A DNA stretch of 64,000 nucleotides from Paraburkholderia acidicola (lineage in GTDB: Bacteria; Pseudomonadota; Gammaproteobacteria; Burkholderiales; Burkholderiaceae), in contig NZ_MTZV01000002.1 of assembly GCF_002362315.1 (NCBI RefSeq), forward strand, positions 806,001 through 870,000, in the 5' to 3' direction. Position 1 is the first letter of the stretch, and the number at the start of each line of letters is the position of its first letter. Of the stretch, positions 35,420 through 45,195 are shown piece by piece. Made by a program: the position numbers and the translations under genes. The notes beneath the pieces are model-generated. The model was not told the DNA's origin. It ran no database searches and saw only the letters and a program-made list of their open reading frames with translations.

Positions 35420-38400
35420 ATGTATTTCGATAGCAAGCTATGGATGATGATGGCGGGACTGCGACTGCGCGTGGCCGGCGCGGCAGGTCTTGGCCTGATC
35501 GCCATGGGCTTTGGCGTCCTGCGTTTCGTGTTTCTCGGCCGCGTGCTGGCACTCGCCTTCGGCGGCGCACCGTTGCAGCAGATCGCGCTTGCCGCAGCCG
35601 CCACCGTCGCCTGCATGTTGCTGCGCGCGTGGCTCGATCATCGGCGGGCCGTGCTGGCCCAGGCCACCGCCGGGCGCGTTCAATCGGTGCTGCGCGCGCG
35701 TCTCTTCGATCGCATTGCCGAGCTAGGCCCTGCGTGGTTCGGCGCCGAGCGCACTGGCGGTGTGATGCTCGCGGTTATCGACGGTGTCGAGCAGTTGCAA
35801 ACCTTCTTCGGCGCCTACCTGCCGCAGCTCATCATCGCGGCCTGCGCACCGGTGGTGATCTTCGCTGTCCTCGCCTGGTGGGACGTGCCGACCGCGGCGG
35901 TGCTGCTGGTCGCCGCACTGGCGACGCTCGCACTGCCGATGCTCGTCCACAACGCCGACAAGAAGGCAGCAATCGCTCGCGCGGCTGCGTTCAAGGCATT
36001 CGGCGAAGAGTTCCTCGACGCAGTGCAAGGCCTGCCGACGCTCAAGGCGTTCGGCCAGAGCGCCGCCTTCGCGAAGAAGCTGGCCGGACGCGCACGCGAG
36101 CTGTCCAATAGCACGACCTGGGTGCTGACGCTAGGTCTGATGACCCGCTTCTTCACCGACCTCGGCACCGGCCTCGGCGCAGCTGCCGCTATCGCGGTGG
36201 GCGCCTGGCGTGTGCATCACGGCGAGATGAGCCTGGAAGCGTTGCTGATCATCCTGATGGCCGGTACTGAGATCTTTCGTCCGTTGCGCGATCTGCGCTC
36301 GGTCCTGCATCAGGGGATGATCGGCCAGTCGGCGGCGAACGCGGTCCATGCGCTGCTGGAAGCACGCAGCGACGCGCCGACCGGCGGCGCCGCGCATGTG
36401 GCTGGCCTCACACCACGCATCACGTTCGACAGTGTCGGCTTTGCCTATCCGGGGCGCCGCGCCGATGCGCATGCGGGACTGAGCTTCGAGATTGCTGCGG
36501 GTGAGACGGTCGGTATCGTCGGGCCGAGCGGTGCGGGGAAATCTACGATCCTGCGCCTGCTGTTACGGCAGCACGATGCACAGGCTGGAGCGATCAGCAT
36601 CGGCGGTCATGACATTCGTGGGCTCGATCCCGATCAGGTGCGCAGCATGATCGCGATCGTTGCGCAGGACACCACGCTCTTCGACGGCACAATCGCCGAC
36701 AACCTGCGGCTCGGCCGGCACGATGCGAGCGACGCTGACATGATCGCCGCGGCCAAAGCCGCCAATATCCACAACTTCATCGCCGCGTTGCCCGATGGTT
36801 ACGCGACGCGCATCGGCGAACGCGGCGCGACGTTGTCGGGCGGTCAACGCCAGCGCATTGCGATTGCGCGCGCACTGCTGCGCGACGCACCGATCCTCGT
36901 GCTGGACGAAGCGCTGTCCGCCGTCGATGCCGAGAACGAAGCGGTCATCCAGCAAGCACTCGACCGGCTGATGCAAGGCCGCACGACCTTGATCCTCGCG
37001 CACCGTCTGTCCAGCGTGATCGGCGCGGACCGGATCCTCGTGCTCGATCAGGGGCGCGTGGTCGAGAGCGGCACGCACGCCGAATTGATCGCCCGTCCAG
37101 GGGCGTATCGCCGCTTGATGGGACCGCAGGTCGCAGCGGCCGGTGAACATCCGCTGGCCATCGAAACAGCGCGCGCGACATCGACATCGTCGGGACCGCA
37201 AGTGCGACCACTCACCGAAGATGCCGCCGCGATCGGCTGGGTCGCGACCCTGGGCACGCTGTTGCGCTTCGTGTGGCCATGGAGAGTGAAGCTGACACTG
37301 ACCGTGCTGTGCGGCGTCGGCCGGGTGCTGAGCTTTATCGGCGTCGGTGTACTAGGTGCGCTTGTCGTTGCAGGCGTTGCGTCCGGTCGACCTGTCGCCG
37401 GCCTGACCATCGGACTGTTGATCGCAGCCCCGATCGCGGCGACGCTGCACTGGCTCGAATCGGGTATGGCTCACGACATGGCTTACCGCATGCTGGCCGA
37501 AATGCGTATCGCCCTGTTCGCCAAACTGGAACGCCTCGCGCCCGCCTATCTGCTGTACCGTCGCTCGGGCGACCTGGTGACGCTCGCCACCCAGGACGTG
37601 GAGATGGTCGAATATTTCTACGCCCACACGGTAGCCCCGGCTTTCGTCGCCGTGCTGATTCCCGCCAGCGTGCTGGCGCTACTCGCATGGGCCGCCTGGC
37701 CGCTCGCGCTGGTACTGCTGCCCTTTCTCGCGTGGGCGGGGCTGACTCCGGTCTTTGCGCGCGGCAAGATCGATCGTCTCGGCAGCGAAGCGCGCGCTGC
37801 GTTGGGACAGCTCGGCGCGCATCTCACGGAGACGATTCAGGGCCTCGCCGAACTCGCCGCCTTCCAGGCAACGGGGCGCCGCCGCAGCGTTTTTCTCGCC
37901 GATCTCGCGTCGTATCAGCAACGTCGATCGGCGCTGCTGGATGACCTCTCGCGTCAGGGCGCTGCGCTCGAGGTAGCGACCGGCCTCGGTGGACTGGCTG
38001 TCGCGCTGGTCGGCACCGTACTCGCTTCGCACGGCTGGTTTGCGCACGAATGGCTGCCTTTGCTGGTGCTCGTCGCCGTCGCAGCCTTCATGCCGGTCGC
38101 CGAGATTGGCCAGGTCGCGCGTCAGCTCGCGGACACGATCGCGTCCACGCGCCGGTTGCATGTCGTCGAAACGGAAACCGAAGCAGTGACCGACGGCGAT
38201 CAGCCGGTACCCGCCAACCCGCAAGTGCAACTCAATGGAGTGAGCTTCGCGTACCCGGGCCGCAGTGCATCGGCGCTGGACCGCGTGAGCTTTGCTGTGC
38301 GGCCTGGCAGCACTGTCGCACTGGTCGGCGCGTCGGGCGCGGGTAAATCGACGGTGGCCAATCTGCTGCTGCGTTTCTGGGATCCGCAGCAAGGCACGAT

Positions 38401-38956
38401 CACGCTGGGCGGCACCGATTTGCGCCGGCTGCGCCTCGCCGACCTGCGCGACCATATCGCACTGGTCGCGCAGGATACTTATCTGTTCAACGACACGCTC
38501 GAGGCCAACATCCGCCTCGCGGGGCGCGATGTGTCCGATGCGGATGTGCGTCGCGCACTGGAGCGGGCCGCGCTAAGCGAGTTTGTCGATCGTCTGCCCG
38601 ATGGTCTGGCTACGCGGGTGGGCGAGCGTGGTGTGCAACTGTCGGGTGGACAACGTCAACGGGTCGCGATCGCTCGCGCCTTTCTCAAGGATGCGCCGAT
38701 CCTGATCATGGATGAAGCGACCTCGCATCTGGACACGATCAGCGAGCAGCAGATCCGGGCCGCTCTCGACGAATTGATGGCGGAGCGCACCTCGATCATC
38801 ATCGCGCACCGCCTGTCGACGATCCAGAACGCCGACACGATTCTCGTCATGGATAACGGGCGGGTTATCGAAGCGGGTTCGCATGCTGAGTTGCTGGCGG
38901 CGCGCGGTGCGTATGCGCGGCTCGTTGCGCATCAGGCTGGGGCGCTGGCGGCTTAG
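35420..38956 (+). CDS. Fused two-module ABC exporter (CydDC-like)
   Basis: The 1178-residue protein is two ABC half-exporters in one chain: membrane domain 1 (~1-310), nucleotide-binding domain 1 (Walker A GPSGAGKS near 368, LSGGQRQR, Walker B ILVLDEAL), membrane domain 2 (~615-900), and nucleotide-binding domain 2 (GASGAGKST near 969, LSGGQRQR, ILIMDEATSHLD). The start of the chain and overall size recall a CydD-CydC fusion, which exports cysteine/glutathione for cytochrome bd assembly, but no cydAB is in the window. A strong GGAGG site precedes ATG. Substrate is not proven. Confidence 0.8.
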   Translation: MYFDSKLWMMMAGLRLRVAGAAGLGLIAMGFGVLRFVFLGRVLALAFGGAPLQQIALAAAATVACMLLRAWLDHRRAVLAQATAGRVQSVLRARLFDRIAELGPAWFGAERTGGVMLAVIDGVEQLQTFFGAYLPQLIIAACAPVVIFAVLAWWDVPTAAVLLVAALATLALPMLVHNADKKAAIARAAAFKAFGEEFLDAVQGLPTLKAFGQSAAFAKKLAGRARELSNSTTWVLTLGLMTRFFTDLGTGLGAAAAIAVGAWRVHHGEMSLEALLIILMAGTEIFRPLRDLRSVLHQGMIGQSAANAVHALLEARSDAPTGGAAHVAGLTPRITFDSVGFAYPGRRADAHAGLSFEIAAGETVGIVGPSGAGKSTILRLLLRQHDAQAGAISIGGHDIRGLDPDQVRSMIAIVAQDTTLFDGTIADNLRLGRHDASDADMIAAAKAANIHNFIAALPDGYATRIGERGATLSGGQRQRIAIARALLRDAPILVLDEALSAVDAENEAVIQQALDRLMQGRTTLILAHRLSSVIGADRILVLDQGRVVESGTHAELIARPGAYRRLMGPQVAAAGEHPLAIETARATSTSSGPQVRPLTEDAAAIGWVATLGTLLRFVWPWRVKLTLTVLCGVGRVLSFIGVGVLGALVVAGVASGRPVAGLTIGLLIAAPIAATLHWLESGMAHDMAYRMLAEMRIALFAKLERLAPAYLLYRRSGDLVTLATQDVEMVEYFYAHTVAPAFVAVLIPASVLALLAWAAWPLALVLLPFLAWAGLTPVFARGKIDRLGSEARAALGQLGAHLTETIQGLAELAAFQATGRRRSVFLADLASYQQRRSALLDDLSRQGAALEVATGLGGLAVALVGTVLASHGWFAHEWLPLLVLVAVAAFMPVAEIGQVARQLADTIASTRRLHVVETETEAVTDGDQPVPANPQVQLNGVSFAYPGRSASALDRVSFAVRPGSTVALVGASGAGKSTVANLLLRFWDPQQGTITLGGTDLRRLRLADLRDHIALVAQDTYLFNDTLEANIRLAGRDVSDADVRRALERAALSEFVDRLPDGLATRVGERGVQLSGGQRQRVAIARAFLKDAPILIMDEATSHLDTISEQQIRAALDELMAERTSIIIAHRLSTIQNADTILVMDNGRVIEAGSHAELLAARGAYARLVAHQAGALAA

Positions 38957-39048
38957 CGCGACTGTCGTCGTGCGGTGTGCGGTGATCGACCCGGGCTTTA
39001 CGCACAGGCCTGGGTCGTAGCATTGCGCACGACGACTCAGCAAATCGC

Positions 39049-39747
39049 TCACTCAAACTGCACATCACCCGACCCAGACCGGTTCACAACCCGATGCGCC
39101 GGATTCCCACGAATTTTTATATCACCCGAACCGCTCAGTTCGACGACCGCGGAATCGGATGCGTAGGCCCGAATGTTCCCCGATCCCTTGATCGACGCGA
39201 CCAAGGTTTTTGCATGGATATCGCTCACGTGTACGTCGCCCGACCCGGAGATAGCGACACGTACGTCCTTGACGTTACCCGAGGCTGAAACGTTTCCTGA
39301 TCCGGAAATACCGATGCTCAAAGCGTCTTCGCTCAGGTTCAATGCTTTCACCGTTGCAGAGCCACGAATACTCAGGGCCTGCAAAACAGGACCCGTGATG
39401 ACCAGTTTGACCGATCTCGACATCGTCACCGAATGTTCCAGCCGCACCCTCAACACCCCGTCCTCCACCTGCGTCTTCACCAACGGCACAACGTTGGCTG
39501 GGCCGGTAATCGTGACTAGCGAATCGGAGCCAACGGCAAAAGACACATCGGCAGACATGTCCACCTCGATCGCGGAGAATTTTCCTGGCTGGCGAGTCTC
39601 GACCATGTCTCTATCCGATGCGACGATCAAGCCCGACGACGAAGACCCACCATCGCCGTGAACAACGACATTTTCCTGGCCCACGGCAAGACTGCTTACT
39701 ACCCAGCAGAGTGCCGCAACGCTGAATCGAATTCGCTGGACTCGCAT
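39049..39747 (-). CDS. GIN-domain (DUF2807) secreted beta-helix protein
   Basis: The 232-residue protein has a signal peptide (~1-22), then a GIN/DUF2807 domain. From residue ~135 the chain repeats a (S/K)GSG-(N/D)-(I/V) turn about every 20 residues (ISGSGNVSAS, ISGSGDVHVS, IKGSGNIRAY, LSGSGDIKIR, RSGSGDVQFE), the ladder of a right-handed beta-helix. Such proteins are exported and often occur with sigma/anti-sigma systems; the function is unclear. It is tail-to-tail with the ABC exporter. Confidence 0.8.
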   Translation of the reverse strand: MRVQRIRFSVAALCWVVSSLAVGQENVVVHGDGGSSSSGLIVASDRDMVETRQPGKFSAIEVDMSADVSFAVGSDSLVTITGPANVVPLVKTQVEDGVLRVRLEHSVTMSRSVKLVITGPVLQALSIRGSATVKALNLSEDALSIGISGSGNVSASGNVKDVRVAISGSGDVHVSDIHAKTLVASIKGSGNIRAYASDSAVVELSGSGDIKIRGNPAHRVVNRSGSGDVQFE

Positions 39748-39893
39748 GTTTTCTCTCTTTTCGTCCCGGCTACCGGCCGCTACGGCTGCGCATCGAGCGC
39801 GTACAAACCCCTCCCATATCACTGCGATGGACATGCTCCGCCGTTCACGACGACGCGTTGTCACAACGTGTCAGCCACTGTACCGAGCGATAC

Positions 39894-41291
39894 TTACTGA
39901 CTCCCTACAGTGGCCGGCTTTACCGAAGACGCTACGGCCGGCGTCTCTTCAATGCGCCGGAAGATCAGCGCAGACACCAGCGTAATGGCGCCAACGCACA
40001 CAAAGCTCATCCGGAAACCCAGCGTTGCCGATCCCCATTGATCGGAGAACACGCTAACCAGCCCACCGCTAATCGACACGCCCAATCCCATCGCGAGCAT
40101 CTGCACCATCGAGAACAGACTGTTGCCGCTGCCCGCATCTTCATGCGACAGCCCTTTTAGCGTGACGCTATTCATCGCGGCAAACTGCATCGAATTGGCG
40201 GCGCCGAATATCGCCAGCACTACAATCTCGACGACGATCGGCGTGCCGCGAGAAATCAGCGCAAACGCGACGATCGCCCCGCCGACAATCAACGTATTCA
40301 CGAGCAGAAACGTGTCGTAACCGTAGCGACGAATCAGCGGCGCGATCCAGCGTTTGGCGACCGTTCCCGCAAGCGCGGCGGGCAGCATCATCAACCCGGA
40401 ATGCAATGGCGTGTAGCCGAGTTCGAGTTGCATCAACAACGGGACGAGAAACGGCACCGCGCTCGAACCGATCCGGCACACCAGATTACCGATCAAACCG
40501 ACACTGAAATTCGGCTCGCGAAACAATGCAAGCTTGAACAGCGGATTCTGACGACGCCGCGCATACGGCACATACGAGAGCGCCGCGACGAGCCCGACCA
40601 CGAAGAGCGCAGTGGACCACACCGCGCGATGCGATTGAACCGGCGCATCGACGGCGAGCGAAAACGCAATCATGCACAGCGACAGCAGCGCGCAACCGGC
40701 CAGATCGAACGGTGCCGCCGCGGTGCTCGTCGCGCGTGGCAGATACCGGTAGACCGCAAACATTCCGACCGCGCCGATCGGCACGTTGATCAGAAAAATC
40801 CAGTGCCAGGTAAAAGCCTCGACGAACCAGCCACCGAGCGTCGGTCCGACAATCGGGCCGATCTGTCCCGCGACAGAGATCATCGCCAGCGCCGACACAT
40901 ACTGTTCGCCGCTGACGCTGCGCAATACGGCGAGCCGGCCGATCGGCAGCAGCATCGAGCCACCGATGCCCTGCAAAACCCGCGCGATGACCAGTTGCCC
41001 CAGCGTGTGCGCACTCGCGCAACACAGCGAACCCAGCACGAAGATCAGGATGGCGGCGAAGTAGACACGGCGTGTGCCGAAGCGATCGGCAAGCCAGCCG
41101 GATGCGGGCGTCAGCATGGCCATCGTCAGCGTGTAGGCGACGATGACCGGCTGCATCACGAACGGTTTTACGCCCAGGCTGTGCGCCATGGATGGCAGCG
41201 CAGTGTTGACGATCGTCGTGTCGAGCGCCTGCATGAAAAAACCCGCGGCGACGATCCACAGCAACGCTGTCTGGTTCGAATCCTTACTCAT
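39894..41291 (-). CDS. MFS drug-efflux transporter, DHA2/EmrB-QacA type
   Basis: The 465-residue transporter has about 14 membrane helices. The N-terminal motif ALDTTIVNTALPSMAHSLG is the DHA2 motif D1, followed by LADRFGTRRVYFAA. It likely expels hydrophobic or organic toxicants by proton exchange. It is divergent from a LysR regulator at 41435, which probably controls it. The start is the ATG in the usual position relative to motif D1. Confidence 0.88.
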   Translation of the reverse strand: MSKDSNQTALLWIVAAGFFMQALDTTIVNTALPSMAHSLGVKPFVMQPVIVAYTLTMAMLTPASGWLADRFGTRRVYFAAILIFVLGSLCCASAHTLGQLVIARVLQGIGGSMLLPIGRLAVLRSVSGEQYVSALAMISVAGQIGPIVGPTLGGWFVEAFTWHWIFLINVPIGAVGMFAVYRYLPRATSTAAAPFDLAGCALLSLCMIAFSLAVDAPVQSHRAVWSTALFVVGLVAALSYVPYARRRQNPLFKLALFREPNFSVGLIGNLVCRIGSSAVPFLVPLLMQLELGYTPLHSGLMMLPAALAGTVAKRWIAPLIRRYGYDTFLLVNTLIVGGAIVAFALISRGTPIVVEIVVLAIFGAANSMQFAAMNSVTLKGLSHEDAGSGNSLFSMVQMLAMGLGVSISGGLVSVFSDQWGSATLGFRMSFVCVGAITLVSALIFRRIEETPAVASSVKPATVGSQ

Positions 41292-41434
41292 GTGATTTCT
41301 GGAGAGCGCTGCGATGTGGGGCGGACACGTTCGGCGCATTGATTTGCAATTTGCACATGATATGGCCATCATCGTCAATCGGGAACCCCACTAACGGCGC
41401 TGACTGTAATCGGCATTGCCGATAAGCAAACACC

Positions 41435-42295
41435 ATGCTCAATCCCATCTGGCTCAAGACGTTCGCGACCGTTGCGGCCTGCCATAGCTTCACCGAGGCG
41501 GGTCGTCAGCTCGACCTGACGCAATCGAGCGTCAGCGAACATATCCGTCGACTCGAACAGGCAATCGGGCGACGGCTGTTCGTGCGCGACACACATTCGC
41601 TCGCGATGACACCCGACGGCGAGGCAATGCTCGCGCATGCGAGCGTGATCCTGCAATCGATCCACCGCGCCGAATCGCAATTCCGCACACCGCGACTGAA
41701 AGGACGTGTACGCCTCGGTTCATCCGATGACATCGCGCTCGGCCCACTGCCCACTGTGCTTGCAGCATTCCGCAACGCGCATCCGGACGTTGAACTGGAA
41801 ATCACCATCGGCATGACGGGCAAGCTTTACGAGTTGCTGGATGCCGGGTCGATCGATCTGCTGGTCGGCAAACGACGACTTGGCGACAAGCGCGGTGTTG
41901 CGCTGTTTACCGGGCGACTGGAATGGCTCGCACGCACTGGCACGCTGGTCGATGTCACGCAACCGTTACCGCTGATCCTCGTCGCCGAACCGAGCGTGAC
42001 GCGCGCAGTCGTGCTCGATGCGCTCGCGCAGACCGATTTCCGCTGGCAGGTGGTGTGTACGAGCAGCAGTCACGCAGGCTGCATTGCGGCAGCGCGCGGT
42101 GGGCTCGGCATCACAGTGCGGCCGCAATATCTGTCGGCGCGTGGGCTCGCGCCGCCGGTCAACGGTGCGAGTCTGCCGGTACTACCCGATGTCGAATTTA
42201 TCGCGCTCGCTGCGAAGCGACTTAGCCGGCCCGCGGGAACGCTGCTGCGTTTGCTGCATGACAGCGATCTGCGCGGATCGTGGATCGGTGAATAG
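41435..42295 (+). CDS. LysR regulator divergent from the MFS transporter
   Basis: The 286-residue regulator begins MLNPIWLKTFATVAACHSF, with helix-turn-helix TEAGRQLDLTQSSVSEHIRRLEQ. The sensor domain (GRVRLGSSDDIALGPLPTVL) is of usual length. It is 143 bases from the divergent MFS gene, so it is likely its activator or repressor. Confidence 0.85.
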   Translation: MLNPIWLKTFATVAACHSFTEAGRQLDLTQSSVSEHIRRLEQAIGRRLFVRDTHSLAMTPDGEAMLAHASVILQSIHRAESQFRTPRLKGRVRLGSSDDIALGPLPTVLAAFRNAHPDVELEITIGMTGKLYELLDAGSIDLLVGKRRLGDKRGVALFTGRLEWLARTGTLVDVTQPLPLILVAEPSVTRAVVLDALAQTDFRWQVVCTSSSHAGCIAAARGGLGITVRPQYLSARGLAPPVNGASLPVLPDVEFIALAAKRLSRPAGTLLRLLHDSDLRGSWIGE

Positions 42296-42298
42296 CGC

Positions 42299-42841
42299 TT
42301 ACTCAGCTGGATGCGCCGGTAGCCTGTCGGGCTCAGCAAGCGTTCGATAGGGCAATGACGTGGATGCCGGATCGGTTGTCGTGTCGTCGATCACGCGATC
42401 CACATCAGCCGTCTTGCCGAGTTCGGACAGGAACTTCAGTTTGTCAAAATCCGGCGCCACGCAGCCTTGCACATAGATGAAGCGGCGCTGCAGGATCAAC
42501 CACAACGTCGTGTGATCGCGCCACTGGGTCGCGTAGTTGATATTCGTGAGTCTGCGTTGTGCCGCTTCGGCGATTTCCTTGTCGTAGAGGTAACCGTTGG
42601 AGAGCCGGCAACGTCCTTCGATCCAGCAACTGTTCCCACGCTCGATGCGGTAATGCGCATCGTCTAGCCATTCCTGTTCGGTCTCGAGCGGCCCTAACGG
42701 AACCGGACAACCGGGAATGGCCTTTGATATCTGGAAGAAAGGATCGTTGCCGCGATTAATGCGTTGCTCGTCGGCCAGCACCGCGTGACTCGCAACCGAC
42801 ATCAGCATTGCCCATACGCTATATCGAACCAGATGTTTCAT
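42299..42841 (-). CDS. Periplasmic BON-like domain protein
   Basis: The 180-residue protein has a signal peptide (cleavage near AVLA-D). A conserved segment, AIPGCPVPLGPLETEQEW...ERGNSCWIEGRCRLSNGYLYD, holds a likely Cys pair. The region from AQRRL through LWLILQRRFIYVQGCV to TADVDRVIDDTTT has the BON pattern (a variable helix, strand V-x-V-x-G, then VxxV). BON domains bind membranes or lipids. The C-terminal tail is proline-rich. The gene ends three bases from the LysR stop, tail-to-tail. Confidence 0.65.
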   Translation of the reverse strand: MKHLVRYSVWAMLMSVASHAVLADEQRINRGNDPFFQISKAIPGCPVPLGPLETEQEWLDDAHYRIERGNSCWIEGRCRLSNGYLYDKEIAEAAQRRLTNINYATQWRDHTTLWLILQRRFIYVQGCVAPDFDKLKFLSELGKTADVDRVIDDTTTDPASTSLPYRTLAEPDRLPAHPAE

Positions 42842-42883
42842 CTGTGGGTCTTCTCCGTGGTCATCGTTCTAGTCGTCGTGCTG

Positions 42884-44059
42884 CTACGTGCGCGCTGCCC
42901 CGCTGCGAATGCCAAGCGATTGCCACAGCGCCTCCATCGTGCGAAATGGTCGGGGATCGCCTAACGGAAGCCTATCCATTTTGTTTGCTACGTACGCAAA
43001 CGTTGTGCGGGCATCCATATCGATGAAGATCCATGAGCAACCGCCGCCACCCCAATGAATCGTGTTGGGGTTAGGCAACTCCAGAGCGAGCAAGGGGCCA
43101 GGCAGCGCAAAACCAAGGCCGAATCGCGCGGGCGGCAAGTGGCTCATGATCAGATCGGGGCCTTCTATCTGCTGTTCGAGCACTTTGCGACACCCTGCTT
43201 CGGACATGAATCGCTTGCCCTTCGCTACGCCTGCGTTGGCGAGGATGCAGTGGATCTCGGCAATCGAACGTGCGTTGCCATGCCCGTTCACAGCAGGAAT
43301 TTCGGCAGCTCGCCAGGCGCGCGTGCGCGTTGCCATCTTTGCATCGAACGCTGCGTTGAAGAACGTGATTGTCTGGATTTCGCTAAGCGTCGGTTTATCC
43401 GTGCTCTGCGTGGCTGCCCATGGAATGATCTCGGCAACACGATGATCTTCCGACGCAGGCAGGCCGATGTGAAAGTCGGCCTCTAACGGTGCGGCGATTT
43501 CCTCGCGGAACACCGTACCGAGAGACTTGCCCGTAATGCGCCGCACCACTTCGCCAAGCAGAAAACCAAACGTCGTCACGTGATATCCGGACGCGGTCCC
43601 CGGTTCCCATAGCGGGGCCTGTGCAGCAAGCAGCGTTGTCGCCTTCTCCCAGTCGTAAAGATCGTCGGGCGCGAGCGGCTCCCTCCAGCCGGAGAGCCCG
43701 GAGCTATGACTCATCAGGTGACTGACACGGATCGCTCCTTTGCCGTTTGCGGCGAACTCGGGCCAGTACCTGGCCACCGGTGCGTCGAAATCCAGCTCGC
43801 CGCGGTCGGCAAGCAATAGCGCGGTAAGCGCGGTCATGGTCTTCGTCGTGGAAAAGACGTTGGCAATGGTGTCTTTTTCCCATGGACGGGTCTTCGCCTC
43901 GTCAGCGAAACCGCCCCATAGATCGACCACGGTCTCGCCGTCGACGGTAGCGCAGCACGAAGCCCCCACGTCCGCGCCGCTCGCAAGATTCGCGCTGAAG
44001 GCCTCGCGGACCGCGTCGAATCTGTCTGCCACGAAGCCGTGAACGGTGTTGTCCGGCAT
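42884..44059 (-). CDS. Serine hydrolase of the beta-lactamase/EstB family
   Basis: The 391-residue esterase-like protein has Ser70-x-x-Lys73 (STTK), SHSSGLSGW, a Tyr element (GYHVTTFGFLLGEVV), and HWGGGGCSWIFID (HxGGG, the KTG counterpart). The start MPDNTVHG follows AAGGAG; the longer frame upstream has none. Like the enzyme at 31970 it has no signal peptide and is probably a cytosolic esterase. The two proteins differ throughout. Confidence 0.82.
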   Translation of the reverse strand: MPDNTVHGFVADRFDAVREAFSANLASGADVGASCCATVDGETVVDLWGGFADEAKTRPWEKDTIANVFSTTKTMTALTALLLADRGELDFDAPVARYWPEFAANGKGAIRVSHLMSHSSGLSGWREPLAPDDLYDWEKATTLLAAQAPLWEPGTASGYHVTTFGFLLGEVVRRITGKSLGTVFREEIAAPLEADFHIGLPASEDHRVAEIIPWAATQSTDKPTLSEIQTITFFNAAFDAKMATRTRAWRAAEIPAVNGHGNARSIAEIHCILANAGVAKGKRFMSEAGCRKVLEQQIEGPDLIMSHLPPARFGLGFALPGPLLALELPNPNTIHWGGGGCSWIFIDMDARTTFAYVANKMDRLPLGDPRPFRTMEALWQSLGIRSGAART

Positions 44060-44310
44060 GATCTTTTTTCTCCTTTTATGTGATCTTGAGCAACGCGCGC
44101 AAGCGCTAACGCGGCGGTTCAGCGCGGCTCGCTCGCTAAAGCTAGGCGAAAGTCGGGTAAATGCCAACCTGCTTTCAACGATTTGAGTTGGGTATTTTTG
44201 AAGGATGTGTGCGGTCGGTGGTGGGCTGACACTCGACAGCCACGTACGAACCGTCGACAATCGTCGCAAGACCGCTTCAAGCGTAGAAGCGCAAATCGGT
44301 GAGGAGATAT

Positions 44311-44703
44311 ATGAGAAAACCGATTCACCGCAAGCTGGAAGTCACCACGGATCACTGGGCACTCATCAGCGGACGGAGCCCTACTGACGCGCTGTCGTTT
44401 CCGTCGGAGCGACTGCAAGTCATCTTCAACCATACCTCCACGCCATGGCAGGATGCCGTAGCGCATGCTCATCGGGAAAGCGATGAAATTTATATCGTTC
44501 TCGAAGGGAAGATGGTGATCGCCGTCGACAGCGAGTTATTCCATGTCGCCGCCAACGAAGTCCTTTGCGTCCCGTCGGGAACGGTACATCAACTCATGCG
44601 CGTGGAAGTACCCCATCGGTCACTGGTTCTGCGTTCACCCTCGGTGAGCGACAAGATAGAAGAAGCGCCGTCCGAATCGGTGACAATCGCGAGAAGCGCA
44701 TAA
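44311..44703 (+). CDS. Single-domain cupin protein
   Basis: The 130-residue protein has the first cupin motif AHAHRESDEIYIVLEGKM (His-x-His-x4-Glu, metal ligands) and the second VAANEVLCVPSGTVHQL. The start follows GAGGAGATAT. Its substrate is unknown; it may be an isomerase, dioxygenase or ligand-sensing cupin. The gene for the amidase-like protein follows 23 bases later. Confidence 0.82.
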   Translation: MRKPIHRKLEVTTDHWALISGRSPTDALSFPSERLQVIFNHTSTPWQDAVAHAHRESDEIYIVLEGKMVIAVDSELFHVAANEVLCVPSGTVHQLMRVEVPHRSLVLRSPSVSDKIEEAPSESVTIARSA

Positions 44704-44726
44704 GAAACCGTCCAACGCAACCAATC

Positions 44727-45173
44727 ATGGCCACCAGAGACAGCACCGCCGAACCCACCTGGATGCCTGTCGCCATGGCCGAACGCGGTGTCCGGCGTTT
44801 CCCGGTCGGCGAGACAAACCCACGCATAGTCGAATACAACAACCAGACCAACCTCGCGGGTTACGACGACAAAGTCTCCTGGTGTTCCTCATTCGCTAAC
44901 TGGTGCATGGCAAGCGCCGGCGTTCGCGGTACGGGATCGGCCGTGGCGCGGTCCTGGCTCGATTGGGGAATCGCCCTTGAGCAACCGGTCTATGGCTGCA
45001 TCGTCGTCCTGACACGCGATGACCCCGCAAGCTGGAAAGGCCATGTCGGTTTCTATCTTCGCCACGATGCTGAGGATATTTTTCTTTTTGGCGGAAACCA
45101 GCTCGATGAGGTTCGCGAGTTGGCTTATCCGGTCGCCTCGGTTCTCAGCTATCGATGGCCGCAGTCGTTCTGA
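44727..45173 (+). CDS. TIGR02594-type CHAP/NlpC-like amidase domain protein
   Basis: The 148-residue protein has a putative Cys53 nucleophile in VSWCSSFANWC and His106 in GHVGFYL, followed by FLFGGNQ, the ordering of CHAP/NlpC-P60 papain-like hydrolases. The sequence fits my recollection of the TIGR02594 family, often found beside phage or secretion loci. There is no signal peptide, so if it cuts peptidoglycan it must be delivered by another route. No immunity or secretion gene is adjacent. The exact activity is not established. Confidence 0.7.
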   Translation: MATRDSTAEPTWMPVAMAERGVRRFPVGETNPRIVEYNNQTNLAGYDDKVSWCSSFANWCMASAGVRGTGSAVARSWLDWGIALEQPVYGCIVVLTRDDPASWKGHVGFYLRHDAEDIFLFGGNQLDEVRELAYPVASVLSYRWPQSF

Positions 45174-45195
45174 GGCCATTCGGATCGCACCCAAC

